DNA of 64,000 nt, taken from the NCBI GenBank assembly GCA_938017505.1, contig CALIKV010000005.1, positions 1 through 64,000 on the forward strand. Reading direction: 5' to 3'. Both the position numbers and the translations under genes were made by a program. Positions 19,517 through 29,874 of this stretch are shown piece by piece. Within the stretch, counting starts at the first letter, position 1. Each line of letters opens with the position of its first letter. The notes beneath the pieces are model-generated. The model made no database searches. It had not been told where the DNA came from and was given only the letters and a program-made list of their open reading frames with translations. The stretch comes from an uncultured Sulfolobales archaeon (GTDB lineage: Archaea > Thermoproteota > Thermoprotei_A > Sulfolobales > NBVN01).

Positions 19517-21544
19517 ATGTTGCTGCTCTCAACGCCTGAGAGGCTCCGCTACGTCAGGTTGTTAGTGCCTAAGGACGTGAGTGACAAGACGTTAAAGCTC
19601 CTGCAGGGACTAGGCGTCATGCACGTCGAGATCCTGGGAGAGTTAAGCGATGAGGATCGGAGAAGCCTCTCCAAACGCGTTGAGGATGTCCGGGCCTTCT
19701 CAAACCTGATAACCGCGCTCGAGAGCTACTATAACGTCAGGGTAGTGAGTATTGAGAGAGAGGTGAGCGTTGAGAATCTTGAGGAGCTTCTGAGCGACGC
19801 GTTCAACAAGTTGAGTGCCGTGCATCGGAACGTCGAGAACCTAGTCAGTAATAAGAGACGCATCGCAGACGAGATCAACGATTGCCTTAAGCGATTAAGG
19901 GTGTTGGAGGTCCTTAAGGATAAAGTCGGGGGAGGGGTTAAGGTTTCTGAGCTCTCCTTCAGGGGTGAGATGCTCTTCTCCCTCGTCGCGGTTGGTAAGG
20001 CAGGGGATCTAGAGACATTTGCATCGACCTTGCCTAAGGACTTGGTTATGACGTGGGGTCTAGCTGGCGATGAGTTCGTTGTTTTGGTGATGGGGCCTAC
20101 GGGGGCTTTAAGCATGGTTCAAGAGGCGATCAGCAGGGTTAAGGCCGAGGTCGTGGAGTTCCCTCCGTTGGATATCTCACTGCTCGAGTACTTAAGCGGA
20201 TTACAGAGGCGGGTCGATGAATTGAAGTTATTGCTGAGTAAGACGGAGAGGGAGTTAAGCGATCTTCTGAGCAGTAACGCAGAACTCCTGGCTCTGGCTA
20301 AGGTCCTTAACGAGATCGTTGAGTCAAGGCTAAACGCCTTACTAAACGCGGCCAGCGGCGAGTATCTCATGGCCATGGAGGGCTGGGTTCCTGAGGACTC
20401 GCTGGGTCTTCTGAAGGGTAGGTTAAGCTCTGAGATCGGGACGTACTTAGTGGTGCCTGTTCCAACTGATAAGAAGCCTCCCTCGAAACTAAGGAATCTT
20501 AAGTTCTTCAGGCCTTTCGAGCTCGTGACAAGGTTTTACGGTGTGCCATCACCCGGTGAATGGGACCCTACACCGATCCTGACCTACTCCTTCCTGGTTT
20601 TCTTCGGTTTGATGATGGCTGATGTGGTCTACGGCTTATTACTCCTACTCATCATTAAGTACGTCCTGGATAGGAGCGGCTTCATAGATAACCCCTATTC
20701 CCCCGGTTATGTTTCCCTTAAGAGGATGTTAGCGGTCCTGGCGACGTCTGCGACGATCTTCGGCGTGCTCTCAAACACCTTCGCCGGATACTCAATAGCT
20801 TTTAGGGACGGCGTCATTCACCTGGTAGTGGCTAGCGATGTTAAGTCAAGTTCGTTGATAGTGCCTTCCTTAATTAACCTGACCGACCCCATGCTGTTCC
20901 TCACCCTTGCCTTGATCATAGGGTTAGTGCATATAAACATAGGCCACGCCCTCTCCCTCGCGGTAGGTGTTAAGGCGAGGGATTCGGGGAGGGTTCTGAG
21001 CGAGGCTGGGCTGTTGATCGCGGAGGCCTTCAGCATTCCTTACATACTTCATGAATTCCTGCACTATGACTTAATACCGTTGAGCATCGAGTGGTACGGC
21101 TACATGCTTTACACGTCGCTCGCGGGGGTCTTGGTGATGGTTATAGGGACTGTGAAGCTCATGGGGGCTGTGGGGCTCTTCATGTGGATATTCAACATAA
21201 CGGGCATCCTCGGTGATGTCTTGTCGTACTCGAGGATAGCCGGGTTAGGGATTGCGACGTACGTTATGGCGGCCAACTTCAATAAACTGTCTTTAGGGAT
21301 CTTCGAGTACTTCTCCGGCCTCACACCGCTCGTCGGCCCTCTCATAGGGCTCTTGCTCATGTTTGTGGTGGCGGCATTCATGAACGCCTTTAACCTAATC
21401 TTCGGGTCGATAGGCGGCTTCGTCCACTCTATGAGGCTTTGTTTCGTTGAGTTCCTGCTTAAGTGGTATGAGGGTAATGGATCGGAGTTCATGCCCTTAA
21501 CGCTGAAGATAGAGAGGCATGTGCCCATAGGCAGGGTTAAATAG
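19517..21544 (+). CDS. atpI: A/V-type ATP synthase subunit I (a subunit)
   Basis: RLLVPKDVSDKTLKLLQGLGVMHVE N-terminus; C-terminal membrane region GDVLSYSRIAGLGIATYVMA, NAFNLIFGSIGGFVHSMRLCFVEFL. Confidence 0.93.
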   Translation: MLLLSTPERLRYVRLLVPKDVSDKTLKLLQGLGVMHVEILGELSDEDRRSLSKRVEDVRAFSNLITALESYYNVRVVSIEREVSVENLEELLSDAFNKLSAVHRNVENLVSNKRRIADEINDCLKRLRVLEVLKDKVGGGVKVSELSFRGEMLFSLVAVGKAGDLETFASTLPKDLVMTWGLAGDEFVVLVMGPTGALSMVQEAISRVKAEVVEFPPLDISLLEYLSGLQRRVDELKLLLSKTERELSDLLSSNAELLALAKVLNEIVESRLNALLNAASGEYLMAMEGWVPEDSLGLLKGRLSSEIGTYLVVPVPTDKKPPSKLRNLKFFRPFELVTRFYGVPSPGEWDPTPILTYSFLVFFGLMMADVVYGLLLLLIIKYVLDRSGFIDNPYSPGYVSLKRMLAVLATSATIFGVLSNTFAGYSIAFRDGVIHLVVASDVKSSSLIVPSLINLTDPMLFLTLALIIGLVHINIGHALSLAVGVKARDSGRVLSEAGLLIAEAFSIPYILHEFLHYDLIPLSIEWYGYMLYTSLAGVLVMVIGTVKLMGAVGLFMWIFNITGILGDVLSYSRIAGLGIATYVMAANFNKLSLGIFEYFSGLTPLVGPLIGLLLMFVVAAFMNAFNLIFGSIGGFVHSMRLCFVEFLLKWYEGNGSEFMPLTLKIERHVPIGRVK

Positions 21545-21603
21545 GACTCGCTAAGGGTTCTGGGCTACGTAGTTTTCCTATAAGATTCATGGTCTTCTCC
21601 CCG

Positions 21604-21717
21604 TCAGGTTAAACCCTTCCACCTCTTCACAAGCTCACTGAAGAGCTTCATGGGCAGGGAAAGATCCTCCATCTGAAGGCTTATGGAGCGCTCCTTTTGA
21701 GGAATTAACCATCTCAC
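21604..21717 (-). CDS. Putative small ORF (37 aa) or gene remnant inside the ATPase operon
   Basis: Reverse translation from GTG: VRWLIPQKERSISLQMEDLSLPMKLFSELVKRWKGLT-stop. Protein-like composition only; no recognised family. Confidence 0.25.
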   Translation of the reverse strand: MRWLIPQKERSISLQMEDLSLPMKLFSELVKRWKGLT

Positions 21718-21855
21718 GTCCGGAGCATCAAGTCTTTACACTTTGAAACTGCTGACAACGGCGGATCCAGAGGGGGATTGAGTTAGAGATCCTCGACAAC
21801 GTTAACACTTTAAAATCCTTTCATAAAGTATTATTGAGGCGAGGTGTTTAGGACT

Positions 21856-22353
21856 ATGTCAGCTGACATTACATCGCTCTTCAACCCGTCAGTCATTGCA
21901 TCGCTCGGGGCTGCACTAGGGGTTGCTGGCGGGGTAGCTGGCTCATCAATAGGGATAGGTAGGGCTGCCTCAGCAGGCCTTTCAGTAGTGTCTGAAGACC
22001 CAGGGACATTCAAGCAAGTGCTTATCCTGTCCTCCCTTCCCATGACCCAGACCTTCTACGGCCTTATCTTCGCCTTACTTAACTTTACGTCCGTCCTGCC
22101 TAGCATAACTGAGATGACCTGGGCTAAGGCCGGTGCCTTTCTAGGGGTTGGTTTGTTCGTGATGTTCGCCGAGCTCTTCTCGGCGTGGTATCAGGGAGTT
22201 ATCTGTATGTCAGGCATAGTTGAGTTGCCAAGAGCTGGGGGGAGGATGCTTGTACCTTCGATGATTCTCGCGGCTTACGTGGAGATGCTCGGCATCCTCG
22301 GAATGGTCTTAGGCTACTTACTAGTCTTAATAGTTTCGGGCTTGCCTGTCTAG
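21856..22353 (+). CDS. atpK: A/V-type ATP synthase subunit K (c), double hairpin (4 TM)
   Basis: Two c-type hairpins: ...SSLPMTQTFYGLIFALL... and ...AAYVEMLGILGMVLGYLL. SD GAGGCGAGGTG before ATG 21856. Confidence 0.92.
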   Translation: MSADITSLFNPSVIASLGAALGVAGGVAGSSIGIGRAASAGLSVVSEDPGTFKQVLILSSLPMTQTFYGLIFALLNFTSVLPSITEMTWAKAGAFLGVGLFVMFAELFSAWYQGVICMSGIVELPRAGGRMLVPSMILAAYVEMLGILGMVLGYLLVLIVSGLPV

Positions 22354-22376
22354 TTAGATTTGTTGAGGAAGAAGTC

Positions 22377-22973
22377 ATGGGTCTGGAGTCGCTTAGGGAG
22401 GAAGTCTTAAGGAAGGCGAGAGCTAAGGCGGAGGCCTTGATTAAGGAGGCTGAGGAGGAGGCCAGGAGAATCCTCGGTGAGGCCAGGAGAGAGTACTCAA
22501 GAAGATATGAGCTAGTTAAAGAGTCTGAGTTGAGGGAGCTACGTGATGAGCTGTCCAAGAGAACTGCCGAAAGGTCCATGGAGCTCAACATGGAACTGCT
22601 TAAACTGAAGAACGAGTTGGCTAGGGATCTGATGGAGAGCGCTTTGAAGACCCTTTACGAAGTCCCTGAGGATCTGAGGAGGGAGTCGTTGAAGAGACTG
22701 ATCAAGGAGTGTGTTGAGGGGGGCTTGTCCGAGCAGGGGATGAGGCTGAGGGTTGTTGAGAGGGATTCATCCCTGGTTAAGGATGTGGTGAGGGAGTTAA
22801 GGCTTGAGGACAGGGTTACAGGGGTTGAGTTGCTTCCTCCTAAATACGTGGGGGGCGTGTTCGTGGAGTTCGGGAACGGATCCTTGGGAATAGATAACAC
22901 TTACTTAACCAGGCTTGAGAGAGCTGCTTCACACCTCTATAGGAGACTTAGGGAGGAAGTCTTCGGGGATTGA
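22377..22973 (+). CDS. atpE: A/V-type ATP synthase subunit E
   Basis: Coiled-coil N-terminus and C-terminal YVGGVFVEFGNGSLGIDNTYLTRLERA motif. Confidence 0.9.
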   Translation: MGLESLREEVLRKARAKAEALIKEAEEEARRILGEARREYSRRYELVKESELRELRDELSKRTAERSMELNMELLKLKNELARDLMESALKTLYEVPEDLRRESLKRLIKECVEGGLSEQGMRLRVVERDSSLVKDVVRELRLEDRVTGVELLPPKYVGGVFVEFGNGSLGIDNTYLTRLERAASHLYRRLREEVFGD

Positions 22974-23951
22974 GTGGTGCTCCAGACAAACAATGACGAG
23001 GTTTTCTTCAACCGCGTGAGGCTACACCTGCATAAAACCCTGACCCCAAGCAGGGTAATGGTTCTTCGCGAGGTAGCTACCTACACGTTCACAGACCTCC
23101 TGACAACGCTGCAGAACTTTGAGGCGAGTTCATGCGTGGCTAGGGAGCTTAGCGCTGAAACCCCCTTATCACGCAGGGGGATTTACAGCAGGTTGCTTAA
23201 GTGCTGGGAGAGGGTCTTGAGGGATGAGATTCGTTTAATTAAGCCCTCGGACTGCATGAAGGACGTGTTCGACCTGTATGTCAGCAGGTACGTCCTAAAC
23301 GATCTCACGGGCATCCTGAGTGCTGGGGTTGAGGAGACCACTTACTTAAGCGCACAGGCCGCGGAGGCGTTAAGAGAGGCCGCAGAGGTCGATGGATTGC
23401 TCTCTACACTGGCTGGAAGCGGGCTTAATGCGGGTTTCATAGTCGACGTGCTCGAGAAATATAGGGGTTTCAGAGTAAGTGAGTTAGACGTCCGTAAGTT
23501 GGTTGAGGAGCTGAACTCCTCCTTCTTCAGGAGGCTTAAGGGGGTTCTCTCGGCTTCAGGCGCTTCTAGCCGCGGGCTTGGATGTGTCGACTCTCTGGAG
23601 GGTTTCGAGGGCGTTAAGTACGCGGTGAGGCGCTCGATAGGGGAGGGAGGCGACTTCAGGGGGGCTTTGACCCGGTTAACGCCTAGTCAGAGGGAAGCCC
23701 TCATCAAACACTCATCAGACCCCCACACGCTTGAGTTCCTGCTCGTAACCTTACCTGTTAACTCATGCCACAGCGTCCTGAGGTCAATGCCTCCCTCAAC
23801 AGACACTTTTCTCCATTACCTCACGGTTAAGGAGTGGGAGTTTCAGGCTCTCTCGTACGTATTTTACCTAATGTACATCGGATACCCAACCGATATGATC
23901 AGGGATGAGGTGGGGAGGTGGTTAAGGCTCTATGAGTCGCTTCCCAAGTAG
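22974..23951 (+). CDS. atpC: A/V-type ATP synthase subunit C
   Basis: Position between E and F; C-terminal KEWEFQALSYVFYLMYIGYP as in V0D/AC39 proteins. Confidence 0.85.
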   Translation: MVLQTNNDEVFFNRVRLHLHKTLTPSRVMVLREVATYTFTDLLTTLQNFEASSCVARELSAETPLSRRGIYSRLLKCWERVLRDEIRLIKPSDCMKDVFDLYVSRYVLNDLTGILSAGVEETTYLSAQAAEALREAAEVDGLLSTLAGSGLNAGFIVDVLEKYRGFRVSELDVRKLVEELNSSFFRRLKGVLSASGASSRGLGCVDSLEGFEGVKYAVRRSIGEGGDFRGALTRLTPSQREALIKHSSDPHTLEFLLVTLPVNSCHSVLRSMPPSTDTFLHYLTVKEWEFQALSYVFYLMYIGYPTDMIRDEVGRWLRLYESLPK

Positions 23952-24285
23952 GAAGGATGTAGTGGTGATTGGTGAGTTGGGTTTTATAGAGGGTTTCAAG
24001 CTAGCCGGTGTTAAGAGGTTGGTGGAGGTCTCCGACGTCAAGGATTCTGGCGAGGTTAAGCGGAGGCTTGGCGACGCGTTAATGAGGCTTTACGAAGATC
24101 CTTCCGTTGGCGTGATAATAATACAGCAGAAGTTCAGAGACCTAATCATTGATAAGGTGGAGAAGGCCGGTAGGGAGCCGCTGGTCGTCTTCATACCTAG
24201 TCTCAAGGAGGTGCCTCAAGTGAATGTAAGGGATTATTACTCACGTGCAATTAAATCCTACGTAGGTATTAGTATTGAGGTGTGA
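23932..24285 (+). CDS. atpF: A/V-type ATP synthase subunit F
   Basis: VVVIGELGFIEGFKLAGVKRLVEV...VGVIIIQQKFRDLI. Confidence 0.92.
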   Translation: MSRFPSRKDVVVIGELGFIEGFKLAGVKRLVEVSDVKDSGEVKRRLGDALMRLYEDPSVGVIIIQQKFRDLIIDKVEKAGREPLVVFIPSLKEVPQVNVRDYYSRAIKSYVGISIEV

Positions 24286-24288
24286 TGA

Positions 24289-27200
24289 GTGGTTAAAGGT
24301 AAGTTAATGAGGGTCTCAGGACCTCTAGTGATTGCCGAGGGTATGGAGGGCTCGATGGTTTACGAGGTTGTTCTAGTTGGCGAGGAGAGGCTTATAGGTG
24401 AGGTAATAGGCCTCCAGGGTGGCAGGGCGTTCATTCAGGTCTATGAGGATACTTCAGGGCTTCGGGTGGGGGAGCCTGTTGAAGGCACGGGAAGCCTCCT
24501 CTCAGCCGAGCTAGGTCCAGGGATCGTTGGCAAGGTTTACGACGGGCTTCAGAGGCCTCTCTCAATGATCGGCGAGGTCTCAGGAGCGTTCATAGGGAGG
24601 GGCGTCAAGCTCCCGGCACTGCCCAGGGATGCCAAGTGGTTCTTCAGGAGATCAGAGCGCAGGGTTGGCGATAAAGTCCAGGAGGGCGACATCCTCGGGT
24701 ACGTTCAGGAAACACCCATCCTACAGCATAAGATCATGGTTCCTCCCGGGTTCTCGGGAACCCTTAAGGAGCTTGCTCAGGACGGGGACTACACAGTAAG
24801 TGACGTCATCGCCCTGCTGGATACTGGGGGTGGGGAGTTGATGGAAGTGAAGCTGATGAGTAAGTGGCCGATACGTAAGCCCAGGCCGTACAGACACCGC
24901 TTAGAGCCAGTGGAGCCCCTCATAACAGGGACCAGGGTCTTGGATATGATGTTTCCTGTGGCTAAGGGCGGTAAGGCAGCAGTGCCTGGCGGCTTCGGTA
25001 GTGGGAAGTGCGTTTTGCCGGGAACGCCGGTACTCTTAGCCGACTGGAGCGTGAGACCCATTGACGAGCTATACAGGGAGGCTGGAGGCAGGAGGCTAAG
25101 GCTTAGTGAGTATGAGGAGGTAATCGAACTTGATAAACCCCTATACGTAGTGGGATTCGACGGAGTGGGGCTGAAGACTGTTAGAGCGACACACATGTAC
25201 AGGGGCTTCACGGACTCGATAGTTGAGTTGAGAACCGCCTCAGGCAGGGTGCTGAGGGTTACCCCGGAACATAGGTTGCCTGTGTTCGACTCCCGCAGTG
25301 CTGTTAAGTACGTGAGGGCGAGGGACGTAAGCCTGGGCACGTTCTTAATAGTGCCCAGGCAAATACCCTCAGCTAATGGACGCAGAGAAATACCTGTAGA
25401 GAAGCTAGCGCAGCACCCTGGGATATTCAGTCGGGATCGCGAGTACAATGATAAGGTCAGGGAGTTCTTGAAGGGATTGAGTAGGGAGGAATTGGAGAGG
25501 TTGAGTCGGGAGTCAGGTGTGTCGATGAATACGTTGAGGGACCTAGTTAAAGGGCGTGGGAAGAGCGTGCCGTTAACTCTTGCGAGCTCTCTTAGGAAGG
25601 GAGTCACTGATTTAAGGCTGCCTAAGGTCCTGGGCGTGCGGGGAAGTAGAGTGGCCGTGAGGGTTCCTGAGGGTATTGATGAAGAACTCGCCGAACTCCT
25701 CGGACTTATGATATCTAGCGGCTTGATTATAGGCGATAAGGTTGTGTTCGTTAACGACTCCAGGGAGTTAAGAACCAGGTTCAACGAATTGCTCTACAGG
25801 GTGTTCGGCGTTAAAGGTCGGGAAAAACCGTTCAGCACCGCCCACGGCGTCGAGGTCCGCTCTTCACTGCTTGTCAAGTTATTCGAGGTTCTCGGCGTTC
25901 ATGAACACCGTGAGTCGAGGGAGGCGTCAGTGCCTGAGGTGATAATGAAGGCTGACAAGGACGTTGCAGCGGCATTTATTAGAGGGCTCTACTTAGGTTG
26001 TGGACGCCTCAGCCGGGACGTCTTAGAGTTCTCCTCAACATCGCCTAAGCTGGTGCACGGTCTTGCTTATCTCATGACGAAGTTGGGGGTGGGGTATTCG
26101 GTAGGCGTTGATGATGAAGGCAGGTATTGTAAATTGAGTGTGGCGGGGTTGAGCGAGCTGAGAAAGCTCTTCAACGTCGTGTTGTCAGGTGTGAGCGATG
26201 ATCTACGTAGTCCCGGAGACGTTAAGAGCTTACTTACGTACGTGGGGTCTAAGGATGGGGGAAGCGCTTCCGGAGAGACGATATACATGGCTCCAGAGTC
26301 CTTGGAGTTCATGTACGAGGCGTTGTCTGAGGGAGGGTTTAAGGCTGGAGACGTGCGAGCGGGGAACCAGGTATGTGAGGTATGGAGGGCTGGCTACGGT
26401 CAGGTGTTAGGGCACGCAGACGTCGCGGCTGGGGGGCTAGGGGATGGTAGGGCATTGGCTCCGCTCGACATGTTGAAGGGGGCAACGAGCGTGTTTGAGC
26501 ATGTGGCGTTGGATGAGGTCGAGGACGTTAAGGCAGTTAAATATGAAGGCGAAGTCTACGACCTCGTTGTTGAGGACGTGCATAACTTCGTTGGCGGCTA
26601 CGTGCCTGTAATATACCACAACACAGTCTTACTCCACACGTTGACTAAGTGGAGCAGAACACAGGTTAACATATTCGTGGGGTGTGGTGAGAGGGGTAAT
26701 GAGATGGCGGACGCTCTCTATAGCTTCAGAAGGCTGACAGACCCCGCCTCTGGTAGACCGCTGTCCGAGAAGGCGGTCTTCATAGCTAACACCTCCAACA
26801 TGCCTGTGGCCGCTAGGGAAACAAGCGTCTTCCTAGGCGTTACTATGGGTGAGTATTTCAGGGACATGGGTTATGACGTGCTCATGGTTGCTGACTCGAC
26901 TTCACGTTGGGCTGAAGCCATGAGGGAGATAAGCGCTAGGCTTGAGGAGATGCCGGGTGACGAGGGTTTTCCAGCGTACTTGGGGTCTCGGTTAGCTGAG
27001 TTCTACGAGAGGGCTGGGAGGGTTGTGACGCTGGGCAGTCCCGAGAGGACGGGGTCTCTAACGCTGCTAGGGGCTGTTTCACCGCCCGGCGCTGACTTCA
27101 GCGAACCAGTCACCACGAACACGCTTAGGTACATAGGTGCTCTCCTAGCACTGGACGTCTCACTGGCTAACAGGAGGCACTTCCCAGCGATCAGCTGGTT

Positions 27201-27666
27201 GCTGAGCTACTCTCAGTATGTTGAGACCGTGGCTACGTGGTGGAGGCGTGACTTCAGTGAGTGGCTTAAGCTACGTAACGAGGCTTTGAGGATCCTTCAG
27301 AGGGAGTCGGAGTTGATGGAGTTAGTGAGGCTGGTCGGGCCTGAGGCCCTACCAGACCCGGACAAGCTGCTCCTGGACGTGGCCAAGATGATCAGGGAGG
27401 ATTTCCTGCAGCAGAGCGCCTACCATTCCGTAGATGCTTACAGCTCGCCTGAGAAGACCGTTCTCATGCTTGACGTGATAATTAAGTTCTACGAGGAAGC
27501 GGCTAGAGCCCTGAGCGAGGGTGTCCCCCTAAGCAAGGTCAGGGAGGCTCCAGTGATCACGCGTATTGCTAGGATGAAAGAGGTCCGTAACGAGGAGTTC
27601 AGAGGAGCCTACGAGGGGCTAGTTAAGGAGGTCGAGAGTTATTTCGAACGCGTGAGGGGTGGTTAA
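24289..27666 (+). CDS. atpA: A/V-type ATP synthase catalytic subunit A, intein-containing precursor
   Basis: Extein [13 protein letters not shown]...[10 protein letters not shown] / [32 protein letters not shown], split inside the P-loop by an in-frame intein. Confidence 0.97.
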   Translation: MVKGKLMRVSGPLVIAEGMEGSMVYEVVLVGEERLIGEVIGLQGGRAFIQVYEDTSGLRVGEPVEGTGSLLSAELGPGIVGKVYDGLQRPLSMIGEVSGAFIGRGVKLPALPRDAKWFFRRSERRVGDKVQEGDILGYVQETPILQHKIMVPPGFSGTLKELAQDGDYTVSDVIALLDTGGGELMEVKLMSKWPIRKPRPYRHRLEPVEPLITGTRVLDMMFPVAKGGKAAVPGGFGSGKCVLPGTPVLLADWSVRPIDELYREAGGRRLRLSEYEEVIELDKPLYVVGFDGVGLKTVRATHMYRGFTDSIVELRTASGRVLRVTPEHRLPVFDSRSAVKYVRARDVSLGTFLIVPRQIPSANGRREIPVEKLAQHPGIFSRDREYNDKVREFLKGLSREELERLSRESGVSMNTLRDLVKGRGKSVPLTLASSLRKGVTDLRLPKVLGVRGSRVAVRVPEGIDEELAELLGLMISSGLIIGDKVVFVNDSRELRTRFNELLYRVFGVKGREKPFSTAHGVEVRSSLLVKLFEVLGVHEHRESREASVPEVIMKADKDVAAAFIRGLYLGCGRLSRDVLEFSSTSPKLVHGLAYLMTKLGVGYSVGVDDEGRYCKLSVAGLSELRKLFNVVLSGVSDDLRSPGDVKSLLTYVGSKDGGSASGETIYMAPESLEFMYEALSEGGFKAGDVRAGNQVCEVWRAGYGQVLGHADVAAGGLGDGRALAPLDMLKGATSVFEHVALDEVEDVKAVKYEGEVYDLVVEDVHNFVGGYVPVIYHNTVLLHTLTKWSRTQVNIFVGCGERGNEMADALYSFRRLTDPASGRPLSEKAVFIANTSNMPVAARETSVFLGVTMGEYFRDMGYDVLMVADSTSRWAEAMREISARLEEMPGDEGFPAYLGSRLAEFYERAGRVVTLGSPERTGSLTLLGAVSPPGADFSEPVTTNTLRYIGALLALDVSLANRRHFPAISWLLSYSQYVETVATWWRRDFSEWLKLRNEALRILQRESELMELVRLVGPEALPDPDKLLLDVAKMIREDFLQQSAYHSVDAYSSPEKTVLMLDVIIKFYEEAARALSEGVPLSKVREAPVITRIARMKEVRNEEFRGAYEGLVKEVESYFERVRGG
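25009..26622 (+). other. Intein (VMA-b-type site) with degenerate LAGLIDADG domain, 538 aa
   Basis: Starts [21 protein letters not shown] (block A), TPEHRLPVF (block B, TxxH), ends [24 protein letters not shown] (blocks F/G). Confidence 0.96.
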
Positions 27667-29122
27667 GACGGTTCTAAGACTAGGTGTGAAGGAGGTTAGG
27701 AGGGCGCTGAGTGCTAGGGGATCGCTACTCCTCATCAAATCTGTGGAGGGGATTAAGTTCGGGGAGGTTGTCGAGGTACTCCTCCCAAGCGGGGAGTACA
27801 GAGTAGGCCAGGTGATTGATGTGGGTAAGGACGTATGTGTTCTTCAAGTCTTCGGGGGCGTCAGCGAGGTGAACGTTGACTCGATCAAGGTTAGGTTCAA
27901 GGGGGAGACGCTTAAGATGCCTGTCTCCATAGACATGTTCGGGAGGGTTTTCGACGGCCTGGGAAACCCGCTCGACGGCGGTCCCAGAATAATACCTGAG
28001 GAGTGGATGGACGTGAACGGCGCCCCCCTGAATCCCGCTATGAGGGAGCCGCCGTCGGAATTCATAGAGACCGGCATCTCGGCAATTGACGCGCTTTTCT
28101 CCATCGTGAGGGGTCAGAAGCTACCTATATTCAGCGGGGCTGGATTGCCTCATAACAGGATAGCTGCTCAAATAGTCAGACAGGCCGCGGTCAGGGGTAG
28201 GGAGGAGAGGTTCGCAGTGGTCTTCGCAGCCATAGGGGTTACTCATGAGGAGGCTTACTTCTTCATAGAGTCGCTGAAGAGAGCTAAGAGCGTGGAGAAC
28301 GTGATTTCATTCATTAACACGGCTTCCTCCCCCGTGATCGAGAGGATCGCAGTCCCTCGCGTGGCTCTAACAACTGCTGAGTTCCTCGCCTGGAAGCACG
28401 ACATGCACGTGTTAACGATAATGAGCGATATGACGAATTATGCGGAGGCCCTGCGCGAGCTTTCAGCGGCTAGGGAGGAAGTGCCTGGGAGGAGGGGGTA
28501 CCCAGGTTACATGTACACCGACCTCGCCACCATATACGAGAGGGCCGGCAGGGTGTCTGGCAGGAAAGGCTCAATGACTCAGATGCCTATACTAACCATG
28601 CCTGACGATGACATAACACATCCAATACCGGACTTAACAGGCTACATAACTGAGGGTCAGATAGTCCTCTCAAGGGATATGTTCAGGAAGGGGGTCTACC
28701 CACCGATCGACGTTCTGCTCTCTCTGTCAAGGCTGATGAAGGACGGCATAGGGCCCGGGAAGACTAGGGAGGATCACTACCAGGTCTTCATGCAGTTGAT
28801 CGCATCATATACTGAGGGCCAGTACTTGAGGGAGCTCTCTGCCATAGTCGGCGCTGAGTCCCTCAGCGAGAGAGATAGGAAGTACTTGGGCTTCGCAGAC
28901 CTGTTCGAGAGGAGGTTCATTAACCAAGGGGAGTTCGAGAGGAGGGATATAGACACCACACTTAACCTTGCTTGGGACGTCCTCTCAATACTTCATGAGG
29001 AGGAGCTGAAGCTGATAAGCTTGGAGAACATCAAGAAGTACCACCCTAAGTACAGGGTAAGTAGTGCGCCGGTGGTGGAAAGCTGTGTCACAACAAATAC
29101 TCAGGTTAGCCAGACCGACTAA
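27659..29122 (+). CDS. atpB: A/V-type ATP synthase subunit B
   Basis: [23 protein letters not shown]...[38 protein letters not shown]. Confidence 0.97.
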   Translation: MVKTVLRLGVKEVRRALSARGSLLLIKSVEGIKFGEVVEVLLPSGEYRVGQVIDVGKDVCVLQVFGGVSEVNVDSIKVRFKGETLKMPVSIDMFGRVFDGLGNPLDGGPRIIPEEWMDVNGAPLNPAMREPPSEFIETGISAIDALFSIVRGQKLPIFSGAGLPHNRIAAQIVRQAAVRGREERFAVVFAAIGVTHEEAYFFIESLKRAKSVENVISFINTASSPVIERIAVPRVALTTAEFLAWKHDMHVLTIMSDMTNYAEALRELSAAREEVPGRRGYPGYMYTDLATIYERAGRVSGRKGSMTQMPILTMPDDDITHPIPDLTGYITEGQIVLSRDMFRKGVYPPIDVLLSLSRLMKDGIGPGKTREDHYQVFMQLIASYTEGQYLRELSAIVGAESLSERDRKYLGFADLFERRFINQGEFERRDIDTTLNLAWDVLSILHEEELKLISLENIKKYHPKYRVSSAPVVESCVTTNTQVSQTD

Positions 29123-29726
29123 GATAGAGTTCATACGGCTTAGGCGTAGGTTAGCCACGGCAAGACGTCTGCATAAAGTACTCAGGGATAGACTTCTCAT
29201 CCTCACCCAGGAGCTGATCTCCCTATATAGGGAAGCTATAGAGCGGAGGTCAAGAATACATGAAGAGGTTATGAGATGCGAGACGGAACTTATGAGGACC
29301 TCATCCTACACCCCTCCTTGGGTGATCGAGGAATTCTCCAACGTGAGGATCTCCACGTCAAGCGTTGTCGTGGGCTCGAGGGTTGTTGCCGGCGTGAGAC
29401 TGCCCCTATTGGAGTATGAGGCTAAGACTGGGGAGTACGAGCACGGCACTTACCCGCTCACGCTAGAGGAAGTGGGCAAGTGCTATGAAGAGGTGTTGAG
29501 GGAGGTCCTCAGGCTTGCAGAGGTAGAGGCCTCGATATTTGAGGTCGGCAGGGAGGTTCAAAGGGTGAGAAGGAAGGTGAATGCCCTGGAGAACATAATA
29601 ATACCTAGGCTGAGGTCAACCATAAAGTACCTGAGAATGAAGTTCGAAGAGAGGGAGAGAGAGGATAAAATCAGGAGGAAACGCATAAAGCAGATATTGG
29701 CACGTAAGGGAGTTATGTTGCGGTAA
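29085..29726 (+). CDS. atpD: A/V-type ATP synthase subunit D (GTG start)
   Basis: [37 protein letters not shown]-terminal [41 protein letters not shown]. Confidence 0.94.
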   Translation: MSQQILRLARPTKIEFIRLRRRLATARRLHKVLRDRLLILTQELISLYREAIERRSRIHEEVMRCETELMRTSSYTPPWVIEEFSNVRISTSSVVVGSRVVAGVRLPLLEYEAKTGEYEHGTYPLTLEEVGKCYEEVLREVLRLAEVEASIFEVGREVQRVRRKVNALENIIIPRLRSTIKYLRMKFEEREREDKIRRKRIKQILARKGVMLR

Positions 29727-29733
29727 ATCCCAC

Positions 29734-29874
29734 ATGCCTCGTATCTGTCGCAAGTCCTGCATCGAGTTCACACAGGTTTTTAAGCTCTCTAGGGCATTCT
29801 TCACAGACGTCTCCACAGATACGGAATCGAACCACCGAGAGCATATTGAACACGTCATTCAGGGGGCCAGGTAG
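29734..29874 (+). CDS. Putative 46-aa small protein between atpD and DUF61 gene
   Basis: ATG at 29734: MPRICRKSCIEFTQVFKLSRAFFTDVSTDTESNHREHIEHVIQGAR-TAG; stop abuts the next gene's GTG (TAG|GTG). Confidence 0.5.
   Translation: MPRICRKSCIEFTQVFKLSRAFFTDVSTDTESNHREHIEHVIQGAR

Noticed and set aside
24789-25784. 331-aa minus-strand ORF antisense to the intein region of atpA
   Set aside because: Ser/Leu/Thr/Pro-rich shadow translation of a clearly coding plus strand; no family signal.
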